DNA from: Taiwanofungus camphoratus
Taxonomy: Eukaryota; Basidiomycota; Agaricomycetes; Polyporales; Taiwanofungaceae
Length of the DNA: 64,000 nt
Direction: 5' to 3'
Assembly: GCA_003999685.1 (NCBI GenBank)
Contig: CP021220.1
Location: 3,844,001-3,908,000 of the forward strand
The notes beneath the pieces are model-generated. The model was not told where the DNA came from. It did not search any database and saw only the letters and a program-made list of their open reading frames with translations. The translations under genes and the position numbers were made by a program. Shown piece by piece: positions 49,390-61,825 of this stretch (the first letter of the stretch is position 1; each line of letters starts with the position of its first letter).

Positions 49390-50519
49390 GCAGGGATGGC
49401 ACCTGAGGAACAATGAAGCTGTAGACTCTAGAGAGCTTGCATTCGGTTGTATCTAGTCGTATCGCATGACTTCCTGACAGACACAATGGAATTCACCCTT
49501 ATGGAAGTTACCTTTGCGAGAAAGAAGTGGGAAGTTATTTTCCTTCGACCATGTATGTAGATAAGAATCTGAGAGAATTAGGCGGTAAAATGTCCATTAA
49601 GGTTCCCCCTGAGATGCTATCCATAGAGCAAAAGAGACTGTTTCTAATTACCGAGAGCCGGGGAAACGAGTTGGGAGTCATTCATCGCAGTGACATCCTG
49701 GACATGTCCAAGTATTTGCAATGTCAAGTGGAGACCAAGACTGGTCCTCGAGATATTTGGGTCGCTGAGGCACTGGTAGGTGTGGTCCCATTGCAACAGA
49801 ATCCTTAGATCTTTGCCAGAACGAGATTGACGGATGATGGATGCAATGATAGTGAGCATCTACAGATCGGTCCAAAGCCGATTGTAGGATTCTGGTAGCT
49901 TTTGGGAGACTTCCTGTGAAGTGCCGGAGACCCTGTTTCAATTGGGGCGGCATGATACTCATCAATTCGTGCCGGCTGACTTGGCGGAGAAAACGGAATT
50001 ATCTTGGCCCGTTTAGCACCCTCCTTGCCTATACTGAACTTGATAGGCTCCTCTTGAGTATATCATGTTGTAAGACAGGTTGAAGTAGTATCATAGTTCG
50101 GCTGAGAATGAGACCGGTATCAAGCGCCTGCGCATGCATGCACTTCAGCAGAGTGTCAAGGGAGACTTGATTGTTCACTGGCGCGCAATATCACAGTTGG
50201 ATATGGCAGATGCTGTGAGGTGAAATAGGCGTCTTGTTGATAGTGATTGGAAATATTTCAGGCTGTCGAATTCCCATACCTGTCACGGTTAGACCAATAC
50301 TTGTAAGAATACGAGCACGGTGATATATACAGAGTCTTCGATCTCACATGCGAGTGGCAAGCATTGCCTAGAGACCCTAGGGCTGCACAGATTGAGGATT
50401 TGGAAAGGCGCACTGCCAGTTCTACGCGCTCCGGAAGGACTTCGGATGGCACATGCATAAGCGTCCGGACTTGTTTCATCGAGCGCTGCTATTTCGTAGT
50501 ACATTTCATTCTATTCCTA
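49390..50519. other. Intergenic, nothing recognised
   Basis: The plus frame at 49527-49808 (93 codons, first codon GTG) has no match and no second exon that I can see. Otherwise unassigned. Confidence 0.35.
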
Positions 50520-50645
50520 CATCAGGAAAAATGCAGGTGACTATGTAGCTGGATTTGCTACATCCCCAATCTATAGCACTATATGATGCTACAGATTTGA
50601 TCGTAATTGCCGTAGCATCAGGAGCTACCCTGATTTTTCCTGATG
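50520..50645 (+). repeat. 126-bp MITE-like inverted-terminal repeat, copy 1
   Basis: The unit has matching ends: CATCAGGAAAAAT at the left and its reverse complement ATTTTTCCTGATG at the right, a 13-bp terminal inverted repeat. The interior is rich in nested GCTAC/GTAGC palindromes and has no coding capacity. TA stands on both sides, which would fit a Tc1/mariner-type target. A second copy in the opposite orientation is at 52920-53045 and differs at one base. Confidence 0.85.
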
Positions 50646-51504
50646 TATGTACTCCGTGGGGATGTCATGTGTTTGAGATCTTTGCCTTGTGCGAGACAAG
50701 GTCGCTCAAGGTGTGTGATGACTTTATCCGGTGATGGGCGCTGTGAGACATCACAGATGACCTCGTAAAGGGCACCTGTAGGAAGAACGCAAGCCGTGAA
50801 CGGACTTCAGCATTCCGACGCGAGTTCAAGATCAATGATTATTTTGCTTAGGTAATAAATATTACTTTAGATGGCGATGGTTGTGACTTGGCCAACGTTG
50901 GGTACCTTGGAATGGCATGTACAATGCAAAAGATAGGGCGGCTTGGGTCGAGGATCCTGGTGCGTAGTCTTCACAGTTCCATCATGGGTAGACAGACTTC
51001 ACGTTGTCCATGCCAGCGTCTGCCCCACTTTGGCGCCCATATTCATGTGGACACAACTTCACTTCGGAAGCATCTCAGAAGGGTTCTGTTAGCGATCCAA
51101 TTGTTCCATCCCTCTTCCATTACGAGTGACATGGTAGAACTGGATGGCAGGTCCTCCGGCCGAACGGTGTGCGCTCGCGTTAAACATGACTTCCACAACA
51201 GTCGGAGTGATTCCTGCACTTGCAATCTGAGTCTGAGACTGCAAATTCGGCCGTACCCAGTTTGACGTTTGGCTCTCTAAGATATCTCATTTGTTGAAAG
51301 TTATAGCTGGAGGCATGGTCACAGATCACTTCGCTGTAGTCGCAGTCCAAGCACTTCGCACTCCCGTCAATGGCTGATTTCAAAAACCATTGGAGATCAA
51401 AAGTAGGGTAAATCACAGACAATGATCGTGCGATATAACTGTTATTAACCTCACAATAAAGAGACTCGAAAACAAAATACTGGCTGCTGGGTGGCTATCA
51501 GGCC
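50646..51504. other. Intergenic between repeat copy 1 and the terpene synthase relic
   Basis: No family match in either strand. It lies inside the interval bounded by the two inverted 126-bp repeats. Confidence 0.35.
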
Positions 51505-52440
51505 TCAAAATACATACTATACATGCGGATGCGCTCGACTGCGGCGACCGCTTCGTCGACAACCTCTCAGATCTCCAGCGGCGTGGTCCTGGTGGCGACA
51601 ACAGTACGGTCATGGATGGAGTTCCCCGTTTTGCCAGCAAGTTCTTCGTAAAATGACAAAATGTCGCTCAGAACAAGCATAATGACAAGGTGGAAAGAAC
51701 CGGAGAACAAATCTATTTGACATACAACATCACGTAATTCAACAGTCAGTAAAGCAACCAAATCCAGCAATGTCGACTCACGGTATAGCCTGTATGTATA
51801 GCTGGACACCCGGGAACGTCCCAGACGAAGCAAGCCGATGCTTTAGTAGTCGCACATGTACTCTGGCGATATCCGACAAACGGAAGGATTTCGAGATGCA
51901 GTTTCATGTCGCCCGACTCGTTTTCGAGAATCGACACATTCACAGTGCAGATGCAAAGATCGAGTTGGGGGCGCGTACAGTGATATCACACACAGGACGT
52001 GCATGAGCTTGCTGAGCATGTCCTCATACCGCTGCGCGGCGTCCATGCACACGGTGTTGGAACTCGGGAGACGCGCTCGCGTCGATGATTGCGGTGTCAT
52101 TGAATGGGATGATGCGTCTTGAACAACATAATCTGCACCTTCCGTGTCCATGCCCGCGATGTGGCTGTGATGGTGAGGATGAGTGTGGTCGCAACGTGTG
52201 GGTAAATGGTTTCTTCATAGCTCACGAGTGTCCTATTTGTTTGGCATGGAGCTTCTAGCTTAGGTCATGTTTGTAGTCTGAGAAACCGAGATTGACTTTG
52301 TCCTACCACTTGCTGGGAGACAGCCTCCTAGTTAATTGAATTGCATGAGATCAATCAATTTTTGACACGGGCTAATCCATGACTCTGTTGTCCAAGGATG
52401 CAGCTACTTTGGAAGAAGGCAACGCGCTGTAAGTGACGGC
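51505..52440 (-). pseudogene. Decayed second sesquiterpene synthase gene
   Basis: Minus-strand fragments align in order with the intact gene at 48.1-49.3 kb: the AAQRYEDMLSKLMHVL block, NVSILENESGDMKLHLEILP with FVGYRQS, then SDILSFYEELAGKTGN with HDRTVV, and EVVDEAVAAVERIR. Lesions seen: a stop after TTPLEI; loss of the segment between MLSKLM and NVSILE apart from scraps; loss of part of the exon before the NSE region; a missing Lys codon in SFYEE; and frame changes around 52030-52200. The tail with HTGNPRYRL is gone. Similarity continues into the 5' flank to about 52545 (ATCTGTGTGGTATGCC), so a genomic segment was duplicated. No active enzyme can come from it. Confidence 0.88.
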
Positions 52441-52919
52441 GAGAGAAAATCACATATCAAAGGATTGCAGTGGTAATAGCACATACTATGAGTGTTGGTT
52501 GTTATTTGATATCTGTGTGGTATGCCTCGCCGTGCAGAAGTAGTGAAGAGCATTGGGAGCTAAATGGCCAAGATGCATATCTGCGTGACCTTATATATGC
52601 CGATATTAGCTCACGACTTACGCGAGAGTGCTGACAATGCGGTGTTACAACAGAGATAATGAAAGCTTCGTGGAACGGAAGTGACGGAAATGCCATGTTT
52701 TTTGGGCCCTGCATGCAGTGAAGAATCGCGATAGAGTCAGAAATTTGTTCCTGGTGACTATCCGCAGCGCTCCTGGATAATATGGGCAAGCGGACAGTCT
52801 TGCAGACCAGGTGGAACGATGTACGGAACATGAGCTAGAACCGGTTCCTGAATTGTTGAAACGCCCTAAGTGTCTCCATTTCTGCTTCGTGATTTTCGAG
52901 AGCTGATAGGACAACAATG

Positions 52920-53045
52920 CATCAGGAAAAATCAGGGTAGCTCCTGATGCTACGGCAACTACGATCAAATCTGTAGCATCATATAGTGCTATAGATTGGG
53001 GATGTAGCAAATCCAGCTACATAGTCACCTGCATTTTTCCTGATG
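52920..53045 (-). repeat. 126-bp MITE-like inverted-terminal repeat, copy 2
   Basis: Reverse complement of copy 1 (50520-50645) with a single base difference (GTAGTTG against GTAATTG), so one of the pair is very young or the two are kept alike. Flanks are TG on the left and AA on the right, with no evident target duplication. The two copies face each other across 2.27 kb that contains the terpene synthase relic. Confidence 0.85.
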
Positions 53046-56017
53046 AAGAGATCAAGCCATCCTTCATTTGTAGAATATTCTGATGATTCAGGTGATTATG
53101 GATTCCTGGAAGGCTTCCCCTAAGGCCCTACGTGCTATACTTATGAAAGGAGATAGAAGGTATCAGGTCTTCCTACAGGTTGACTCCGACTGTCCTGTGA
53201 CTGACTGCTTCATATGCAGCCACCGAAAGGCAAGAAATTCAACTGGTTAGTCAAGTTATGCAATTCTGGTACCAGAAAGGCGACTAAAGCCGACTTTTGT
53301 TTTTTTACAGAGCGTGACAGGCATCATGCGTTGCACTCCACCGCACGGGCGATGTGTGCAAATGCCATGCTTGTCAGGGAGCAATTACAGTGTTTTGCTA
53401 TATTGAGACCTCGCGAGCCACGACAGCGGGCCCCAGTGTGCCAGCCTGACAGAACACCACAACACCACGGCCAGCTCGGGAGGCGGCCGATAGCATATGC
53501 AGAACATATATTTCTGTCCTCATACGCTGTCAAGTGTACTTCATTAACAAAACAGACGACACAATTACTTGATGAGTTCTCTGAAAATGCCAGAGCTGTA
53601 TATCCGCCCTCATCACGGTCAGCCGCAAGGGGAGGTGGCGGTGCTACGGAAGGGTCAGCCAAAGACCCCAGTGCGCCGCAAGAGATGCGACCAACATGGG
53701 GGAAATTTGTAATAGGGTGGGAATTGCAGCTGATACTGACAATGGTAACTGCAAAAGTGGGAGCTCAAAGAGTGCTTGCACGGTGGGTACGTACATAGGG
53801 GCCGGTGATCAGTCCGGGACAAGCGCGCGAGGCAGCGCAGTGAGCTTCGTCCATTGTGGCACGTTAACCAAACATAGAGGGATACGGAACACTGCAGTAT
53901 CGAACCTCGACGACCTGATCTCTCAGATCCAAGGGACCGAACGCTGGAAAGTACTGCTGGACTAGCGACGCTCGTCCCGGTTGGGTCGCAAAATACGTAC
54001 CAACATACGGCGACGTGAGATGGACTTTACTTTCAAGGGGGGTCGTGCTGATCACTGCGCCCTCATAGTGGATCAATGGTTCGTTGCTAATCTAGGTCAG
54101 GTACGGACAATGGCGTAATGTAGCGTCCGTGACAGGACATCGCCCCGTTCAGCGAGAGGAGCTTCTGAATGCAGAACGTGGATCAAGTAAGACGCACCCA
54201 TCAGGGTAGATTTGTCGATTGAAGTGACGCTCCCAATGCATCCACAGCATGAGATGTGTGGTGATTTTCTCGCCCTTTCAAGAAGATATTTTCAGCGTGC
54301 ATTGTTAAGATGATGATCAGCGACATGATACCACCGTCATTGTTACACCTGGGAGTCACAGATATTGTGGCGCCGACGTCATGCACGAGTGGACATAGCC
54401 CAAGATGACACGCAGCATCTATCGCAGGAACATCATAGGGCCCCTGGAGCTTATGTGTCAGAATAATGTCAGGTGCCTCCATTGTGAATGCCCAGTGACA
54501 ATGGCTGCCGGTCAATTCCGATACTTAATGACGCCCAGAGTATACACGAGGAAGCGCTGGTTTCCATTAAGAAGTGAATTAGACTCAGGCAGTCAAAGCC
54601 TAGGCGACGCGCTGCATAGAGCTCTGCATCCAGAACGCTATGATGCTAGTGGCAGGGGCGTAAATTATAAGGACTACACCTTGATCCACCAGCAACAAAC
54701 GTTTGCATAACAAGTTGAGAATCCGCCATAGATATGGTTCGCCGCACAAACTCCCGTTGGCTTGACTAGGAGCGCACAACTGCCTCGAGGCTTGGAAGAT
54801 AGTCAATCGCCTCGTATTTTGCGGCGACATACGATAAATACTTTCAAGAAAGAGATCGAGATGATGCTATCTTGACGAGAGTTTATAGGAATATAAGACT
54901 TTCAGAGATCCTGCTCTCGGCGGCGGTGATGTTATTACGCCCAAGTATACGGGGGGCACGCGTTGGAGTGTCAAATCAGTGTCATCGGGAGAAGTACGAC
55001 GAGTAATGCAGAGCAGTTCTGTTCGGCATCCCGTGTTGATGATTACCACGACCTGCACTGCAGCCCATACAGGTGAGAAGTAGTCCGACGAAGAGAGGTC
55101 GCTCATTCCTTGACTCGAGTTGTCTGCATATAGATAACTACAAGAAAATTCTGATCGAGAGCTTGATGCCCGGACTGTGTGGAAAGCGAAGCGATTACGA
55201 CAAGCGGCGCTGTTCCAGCGAGTTTCATGGTCATGAGCATCCGCAAGATCAGCTTAATTGAGATACCTTGACCTTGTTCGGCATGTATCCACCCACCTAT
55301 CTACCTTTCTTGTTCATCGGGCCGGGGGCAACCTTGACACATGTGGCCAACTACGCACAGTGGACAATAATGCGGTGACTCGCACACAACACGTTAAGCC
55401 TGCCAAGTTACTGCACAACATTCCAACTGTCAATGTAAGTCGTTGCAAGAAACGTAGGGATATGAAATCACCGAGATAGTCATACGGCAAACTCTATTCC
55501 ATTGGACGAGTATGAGAGCGTCTGGCTGTTTCGACCACGTTTCGACCGGCTATTTCTCACCAGGTGGCCTGAATACGTACAAGCCGTCCGCCGGAACCGG
55601 AGGCGTGGCCTACAGCCAATCAGGCGGATGACAGGAAGAGAGAGTTATTGCTGGCGCAGTGCATTGCAGACGGTAAATTCCTATGTTTACCGGGGAAGGG
55701 AACTCAAGTCAGACAGATTCATGGCAGGTAGGGAAGCAGAACACGACTTTCTCCTTTTCCAGCTGGCGGTGAGTGTCGAAACAAGAAAGCTGTTGGGCGG
55801 CCCCTGCCGACTGGCACAGCGAGCTACATCCGCAGCGTGCTATTGGCTCTGCGTGCAGTGTCCTTTTCATATTCCATAGCGCGGGACCATTACCCTGTAG
55901 CAGTATTTATACCACCCCCGCGCAAATGCATTTTACTTACTCCCCATCCCCGTAATCGTCCCCCATCGTCGGCGTGCACGCTACTCTCAAGTGGCAAGTG
56001 GTTCAGAATCGCCAGCG
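53046..56017. other. Gene-poor stretch, nothing recognised
   Basis: About 3 kb with several open frames, the longest at 53214-53798 (plus, 194 codons) and 55502-55879 (plus). None has a known domain, and their amino acid make-up looks like chance frames. No tRNA, array or transposon coding sequence seen. Confidence 0.4.
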
Positions 56018-57404
56018 ATGGGCTTCCTTAGCCATTTCTTCTCTTTCGCTCAGGTAAGCGTAATAATCATGGCCAGCAGGTATTGCTCATGTCTGGCCAT
56101 GTTGCTAACACGACCGCATAGGATGGCGAACATGATGCTACACCCAACCTGACGGCCACTTATCCTCCTCGTAATTATCTCTCGCGGCAGTCAAGTGCCA
56201 CCCCCAAGATGCCCATCGAGATTGTGATGAACATTCTTGAAACTGCCTACCACGATAATGACCTCCAATGTAATATCGAACTTTTCCTGAACTGTGCCCT
56301 AGTCTGCAAGGACTGGTCGTTTCTTGCGCAAAAACTTCTCTTCCGCCATGTCACTCTCCGCACGCAGACCGCGTACATCTCCTTCCAACAATCGGTTGAT
56401 CGTTCTACCCCGCGTGGTCGTATGCTGGGCGATGCTGTTCAGCTCATGCGCGTGACCCTAGATCATAATCAGCCATACCGTCTTTGCCAACGGTCTTTCG
56501 CCCGCGCCGTCATGCTATGTCCGAATTTGTTCGAGCTGTCTATAGCCTTGTATGGCCAGGGCGCCCCTGGACCAGGCATCGTCGGCTCCCCGGATGAGAG
56601 CCGCATGAAGCGTCCAGCTCCGTCGTTCGACAAGCGTACCCTTGCGCTTCTGCGCTCTGGTCCGAATATTACTGCGCTCCAGTTCAGTAATTGGTCGGAT
56701 AACAGTTCGTCCCTCTTCCAGCTACTCGACGTCTGGCCCTCGCTCAGGTTCCTGGACATCAGTGGTACACCACCCCAGCTTCCTCCCGCATCCGCTGAAG
56801 TTTTCACTTGTACCTTTGAAGGTCTCCGGATGAACTTCCAGATCGCGCCCTCGGTTGACTTCATGAAGTGGCTCCTGCAAAAATCGACGACTAGCCTGCG
56901 CACTCTCGAGGTCGTGCGCGAGCCAGCACCGGAGATGCTTGAGTATGTCGTCTCCGAACACGGTGCAGCGTTGCAGTCGCTTGCGCTCCCCGCATGCAGC
57001 TCCCGTGATGGCGTAGCAATACTATCCAGGTGTGATGCACTGCGCGAGCTGAGGATCGAGAGCGCCTGGGTACCGCCGGCAGTCTACAAGGCTCTGCCGG
57101 AGACTATGGAGCACCTCGCACTTGGTGTGGACATGGATACGTCACTGCAGCCTGTAGTGCAAGCCATCAAGCGTAGCGAGGTTCTCAAGACTGTTACAAT
57201 GCATCTCTGGCTGGGCGGCGAGCATCATCCGCTCTTGAACCGTGTCAAGATTGCTTGTGCAGTCCAGGGTGTTGACCTCAGGTTTACTCGGGATATAAGG
57301 GCATTCCGCACGGTTACGGTATGTCGAGCCCCTTCATACCACTGGCAAAGCAGCTGATGATGTTTTAGCAGGGGATCCATGGTGCTGTCCGACGCACCTA
57401 CTAG
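56018..57404 (+). CDS. F-box-like protein
   Basis: About 421 residues. Exons: 56018-56053, 56122-57318, 57372-57404. After a short leader, residues about 44-90 resemble an F-box (MPIEIVMNILETAYHDN, then CALVCKDWSFLAQKLLFRHV). The rest has weak leucine-rich-like spacing (FLDISGTPPQLP; LRTLEVV; LQSLALPAC; LRELRIESAW; MEHLALGVD). Such basidiomycete proteins are thought to bring substrates to SCF ubiquitin ligases through Skp1. If the last intron (GTATGT...TTTTAGCAG) is not removed, the frame ends at 57357 with a different short tail. The first exon of 12 codons is supported by a GTAAGC donor and preserved phase. Substrate unknown. Confidence 0.82.
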
Positions 57405-57941
57405 ATTTAGAAACCAAAAATTCACGTCTTTCACGAACACACATACATTCGTCTAATGATACGCCATGTATCATATCACACACAGCGACATCACCACTAT
57501 CTGTATCTGTCTCATCGTGTCCGACCTTTCTTGTATACATCGAATCGGGCTTTGCTTGACAACTCACTCACGACAACTTGGATATGTTGCACTGTCTTGT
57601 CTTCGATATACTCCCATCTTCATTGCACTATTCTACAAACAAGATCATCGACTACCTAGCATACATCGGTCTATTGTTACTTCTCATTAATGGATAACCG
57701 TGTACTTGACTGCATGGGTATTGTTGCAGGAGCTAGCCGCTCCTCGAAACACCTCGACCGGCTCGTGAGCCAAAAGGTAGAAATTAATTTACGAGAATCA
57801 TTGCGAGGCCAAAGCTATGTACGTGAATACAAGTAGAAAGTTGCTCAAAGCTACAAAATAATATGTAATGCTGTATGCTCGTGAATTCCGTTTCTCATGA
57901 ATGTCATCCCTCCGTGAGTGGCAAAATACGCGAGGCCCCGT
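57405..57941. other. Convergent intergenic region
   Basis: Between the ends of the F-box gene and the Ser-rich surface-protein gene. Nothing recognised. Confidence 0.4.
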
Positions 57942-58879
57942 TTAAAGTACAACGAGCGCACCAGCGAAGATGCTGCCAAGAACAGTTGCTGCGCTCATGA
58001 GCATTGGTTTTGAAACCGTCAGACCATGCATGCCAACAGCTGCGTTGGCAGAGCCAGAAGCACTCGCACTCGAGCTCGAGGATGAGCTAGACGCAGAGCT
58101 GGAACTTGAGCTCGAGCTGGATCCCGAGCTAGAGCTAGAGCTGGACGAACTGCAAGGAACACAACAGCCATGAGAATACAATCCCTCGGTGTCGAACTTC
58201 CATGTGCAACTCACCTCGGGCTCGGTGTAGCGACAGTTAAAATGTGGCCGGCGAAAGAGGTAGTCATTCCCGATGATGTCGCGAGGGTGATGGCTGATCC
58301 ACCAGAAGACGTCACTTCTACAACGGGCACCCCACTGATGGCTGGAAGTAGGTGTTCAGCGCCTGCCTGTGAACAGAATCAAGGGAGAGGTCTTACTAGT
58401 GACAGTGGCGAAAACCTGAGATGTCGCGGTACCGAGCACGGATGTGGCATCCGCAAAGAGCGTGGATGCTGTTATCAATCCGAGTCGTAAGTACAGGAGC
58501 AGAACATAATTTAGGCATTCCAAAATATTCACCAGAACCCGCAACCTCATCAGAGTGATCTGTACCCAAGGTCAGCCTTCGGATTTTGTACTAAGATAAT
58601 AGTTAGTAACTGTACTTACAAGCTGACGTAGCTACTCCCACAACAGATTTCACTAGTAGCGACAATAAACCACAAGACCATTGAAGAGACAATGAGTGTC
58701 CACTTACCATCGGATGTAGCCTCGTTGAAAATCGAAGAGAAATCGTCAAACACTGTGCACCGGTGTCGTCAAAAGTACCTGGGGTTTTGCGAACAGTGTG
58801 ACTTACGACCACGCTTCGCGGGGGCAGCATTTATGACAGCAATGGGCAGGAGAGCGTACACGAAAACTTTGGCCAACAT
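57942..58879 (-). CDS. Secreted serine-rich GPI-anchored surface protein
   Basis: A 185-residue protein in six exons: 58807-58879, 58708-58752, 58620-58652, 58397-58468, 58215-58341, 57942-58149. It begins with a signal peptide (MLAKVFVYALLPIAVINAAP followed by a basic AKRG). The mature part is small, with Ser/Thr-rich segments such as SVVGVATSA and LGTATSQVFATVTS. A run of about 45 mostly Ser residues follows, then a hydrophobic C-terminus (MLMSAATVLGSIFAGALVVL) that fits a GPI-attachment signal. This is the layout of fungal cell-wall or plasma-membrane mannoproteins. There is no catalytic domain. The first donor is ambiguous by six bases (GTCGTA or GTAAGT); both keep phase. Confidence 0.8.
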
Positions 58880-59012
58880 CTCGTAATTAAAAAAATGGAG
58901 TGACAGCACCGGGCTGTTGAAGGGAATAAAAAAAAGGTAAAATGAGAGAGCTGGACTAGACCCGGTGAAAGCGAAGGGGGGTAATCGACCTTCTCCGGTG
59001 CATCTCCTCGAC

Positions 59013-59020
59013 CTTATATA
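59013..59020 (-). promoter_or_regulatory. TATA box of the Ser-rich surface-protein gene
   Basis: TATATAAG on the minus strand, about 135 nt before the ATG at 58879; same spacing as for the terpene synthase. Motif and position only. Confidence 0.45.
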
Positions 59021-59029
59021 TGCTCGGTG

Positions 59030-60154
59030 CACAGCCATGCTAGCGTCATGGGCGTCTTCGGCACCGGTCGTTGTTGATGAACTGTATAGTCACTGATCCA
59101 GAGCAACTGGTGTCTGGAGCAATTCGACCTGTAGCGCCTCAACATCCTGATGTGAGCGATCAATGAGGATGAACTGTCTTGAACAGGGTACGGTCTGCGC
59201 CCTCAGAACGCTGTGATCCAAGCTTCTTCTGCCTGTCTCATAAAACTTGGGATTTACTACCTACCTGCCAATAAGTACCGGGAAAATCGACTCGGAACGT
59301 ATTACGAGTGACAGCTTTTGGCGTCGACACGGTCGAGGATATGTTTCAGATCTATCACTATGATCGCGTTCCCTGACAGCAACCGCTTATATCACGACGA
59401 GTGAGAGCTCCGACTCATAGCATCCTCTCCTGAAGTTTGGATCTCTTCAGGGCCAAGATTGCACAGTACATGCAAACCCTTACTGGCTCCGTGTCTCGCA
59501 AAAGTATTTTTCAATTGCACTTCGAGTTGAACGACACCTTCTGAATACTTGCCTTTGCTTATAATACTTCCGGAATTCACGGTAGAGCTGCTGTCATCGG
59601 CGTCTTTGATCAAGAACCCATGTGGAGATGTCAGGACAACTCGTCAAGAGACAAGATTCAATACGACAACGCTCGACATCAGATCAATTGTCATTCGAAC
59701 TCACGTGTCGATTTTGTAGACAGCTTTCAGCTTCTGACAGTCTCAGAGCGATACGGGCGGCCTTTGCAAGGTTCACACAGAACTGACTGAGTCATTGTAA
59801 CACTCGAACCACACCGGTACATATAGAAGCTGTGGAATTTATCTAGCAAATGAGCAGCAAATGAAAGAACCCGGATGGTCAACTAGATGCAGCCCGTGAG
59901 TATATCCCAGCGCACAGTAGTATTTAGTACAGCGAGTGGGACAAGACAAGAAAACAATCTGTGTCCCCTGCACTCAGCGAGCTGCCCCTGTTTTGCTTTC
60001 GCACCATTCCTAATGTTCTTCTTCGGACATGCACACATTAATGTGAATGATATAAGTGGTAAATATGACTGATGGCGTCCATCTAATACTCCAGGCAGCA
60101 GACACAAGTCTAGTGTAAAGAAGTTAGATGCTGCGATCCATGCACGATCGTCCG
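59030..60154. other. Intergenic, nothing recognised
   Basis: About 1.1 kb upstream of the surface-protein gene. Short unmatched frames only. Confidence 0.45.
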
Positions 60155-61825
60155 TCAAACCAGTAATATATTCTCCATAGAACCTCTAGGGGTGGGCGTT
60201 GGTGTAGGCAACTCTCCTGTGATTATTGCAGGTAATGGCATCCGGAGCTCGTTCGCAGGTGCTAGTGGTGCTCTCTGAACTGCTGGATCCGGAGGTCCGC
60301 ATGGGGGGGTCTTCAGTTCCTCTCGGTACTCTGGAGTCCTCGATGACGTCTCGTCGTTCTCCTTCCCGTCCTCGGCAGCACTAGCTGCTGATTGTTGCTG
60401 GGTAGTAACAATGCTCTCTCCTAAGACTTGCACCGGCGCTCGCCTTCCGCCTCGCTTCTCCATCGCGCTCACTATTTCTGACCATTCCTGCTCTCCTGTC
60501 CAGGGAGCAACATGCTTCTCCATGTCATCGTAACCCTTCGCCTTCACGATAGTCTCCCTTAGTTCTTTCATATCTGCCCTGGAGGCAACTACGTGTACTC
60601 CCTTGAACTGGGTGGCGCAGAACTTGGTTGAGGCCCAGTGATTGTTGAGGTATCTGCCCTGTAAAAATGAGTCAATATATTGGCATGGGATTGCTGGATG
60701 TTGCAAAGACAACGACAGCAGGATGCAATGAAATAACCAAGAGAGTGGCACGTACAAGTCGAATATATGATGGGATGAAAGTTGTCTCGAGGTCTGTCAG
60801 AGGCGTGGGAGAAAAACAAGTTGGGTTGGCCTCAGCGGCGGTCGCAATCATTACCGAATGTGCTCCTACAGTCATGATGAGTCAGCCAGCATGGTCCTGG
60901 CGGTGGCCATATCAAGTTACTGAGTCCAGGACGTACCTGTGATCTCTCTTATTCGCAACGCATCCTCATAACCCTGACAGTCACCGTTCTCGATAACGGC
61001 TATGCCGCGCCCCATGCCCTCTACAAATTCGACAATTTCGTGCAGTCGCCCAATAAGTGCTTTCTCGCGCTGACGCATGTTTCGTGTGCGACAATGCACT
61101 GTCAATGCACTGATACCTGTGTTCACGATGCGTTCTACGAGCTTCAGCGTGTCCTCCTGCGAAGGCAACAGTCTAATCTTGGCGGATACCGTATATTCAG
61201 GAGGCACAGCCTGACGGAGTGCAGTGAGGATGGAACACAATAGATCGGGGTTGGTGAGCAACGCTGCGCCCATTCCAGCGTGGGTAGAGAACGGCTTTGG
61301 GCATCCACAGTTGAGGTCGAAGCCTGCGACATCTTGCATGACAGTCTTTGCTGCTTGCACGGCGGTCTCAGGATCGGCAGAGCCAATCTGGTAGATCAGG
61401 TAGGGCTTCTCAATCGGATGGGTAGTAAAGATGGGCTTTGACTTGCCCATATAAGAGACGACACCCGTGGCCGCTGGAAGGATAAAGATTTGAGATTAAG
61501 GAATTGTCATTTGACAAAAAGACTTACCGTCTACGATACGCGTTGTGTGAAGTATAGCTTTGTCGACGGTCTCCGGGCCCCACACCAGAGATGCACCATG
61601 TTTCAAAGCAAAAAGACGAGTTGGTACTGAGTAACGCAAAACATAAAACCAGGGTATAAGAGGTTCAGAGGTTCAGATGCACGTACAAGCTCCTGATCTG
61701 ACCATAGGGGCGAGCATTACTCCATGTTTGTAATCTTCGGGCGTCAGGGGAACAAAATCAAGTCTTGGTCGCTTTGCAAGCCGGGAAGACGGCGGCGGAG
61801 AGAGCGAATGAGAATGTCGAGCCAT
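60155..61825 (-). CDS. DUS2: tRNA-dihydrouridine synthase 2 (Dus2/Smm1)
   Basis: A 462-residue flavoenzyme that reduces uridine 20 of tRNAs to dihydrouridine. Exons: 61687-61825, 61528-61626, 60937-61473, 60756-60865, 60155-60658; all phases agree. It begins with a basic leader, then the TIM barrel: GVMLAPMVRSGALPTRLFAL, GASLVWGPETVD, YLIYQIGSADPE, and AGFDLNCGCPKPFS with the catalytic cysteine in NCGCP. SAKIRLLPSQEDTLKLVERI, ALTVHCRTRNMRQREKA and IENGDCQGYEDALRI follow, then SVMIATAAEANP and LNNHWASTKFC. The C-terminal 120 residues are Pro/Glu-rich and look disordered; I see no dsRNA-binding domain such as in the animal enzyme. The order and the NCGCP form fit the Dus2 branch. Confidence 0.93.

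Noticed and set aside
49527-49808. Open frame of 93 codons divergent from the terpene synthase
   Set aside because: First codon is GTG, no second exon, no family match.
53214-53798. Open frame of 194 codons in the gene-poor stretch
   Set aside because: No recognisable domain and uneven composition; it may be chance. Not enough to call a gene.
54201-54515. Minus-strand frame with a possible ankyrin-like phrase
   Set aside because: One vague phrase only; no repeat pattern.
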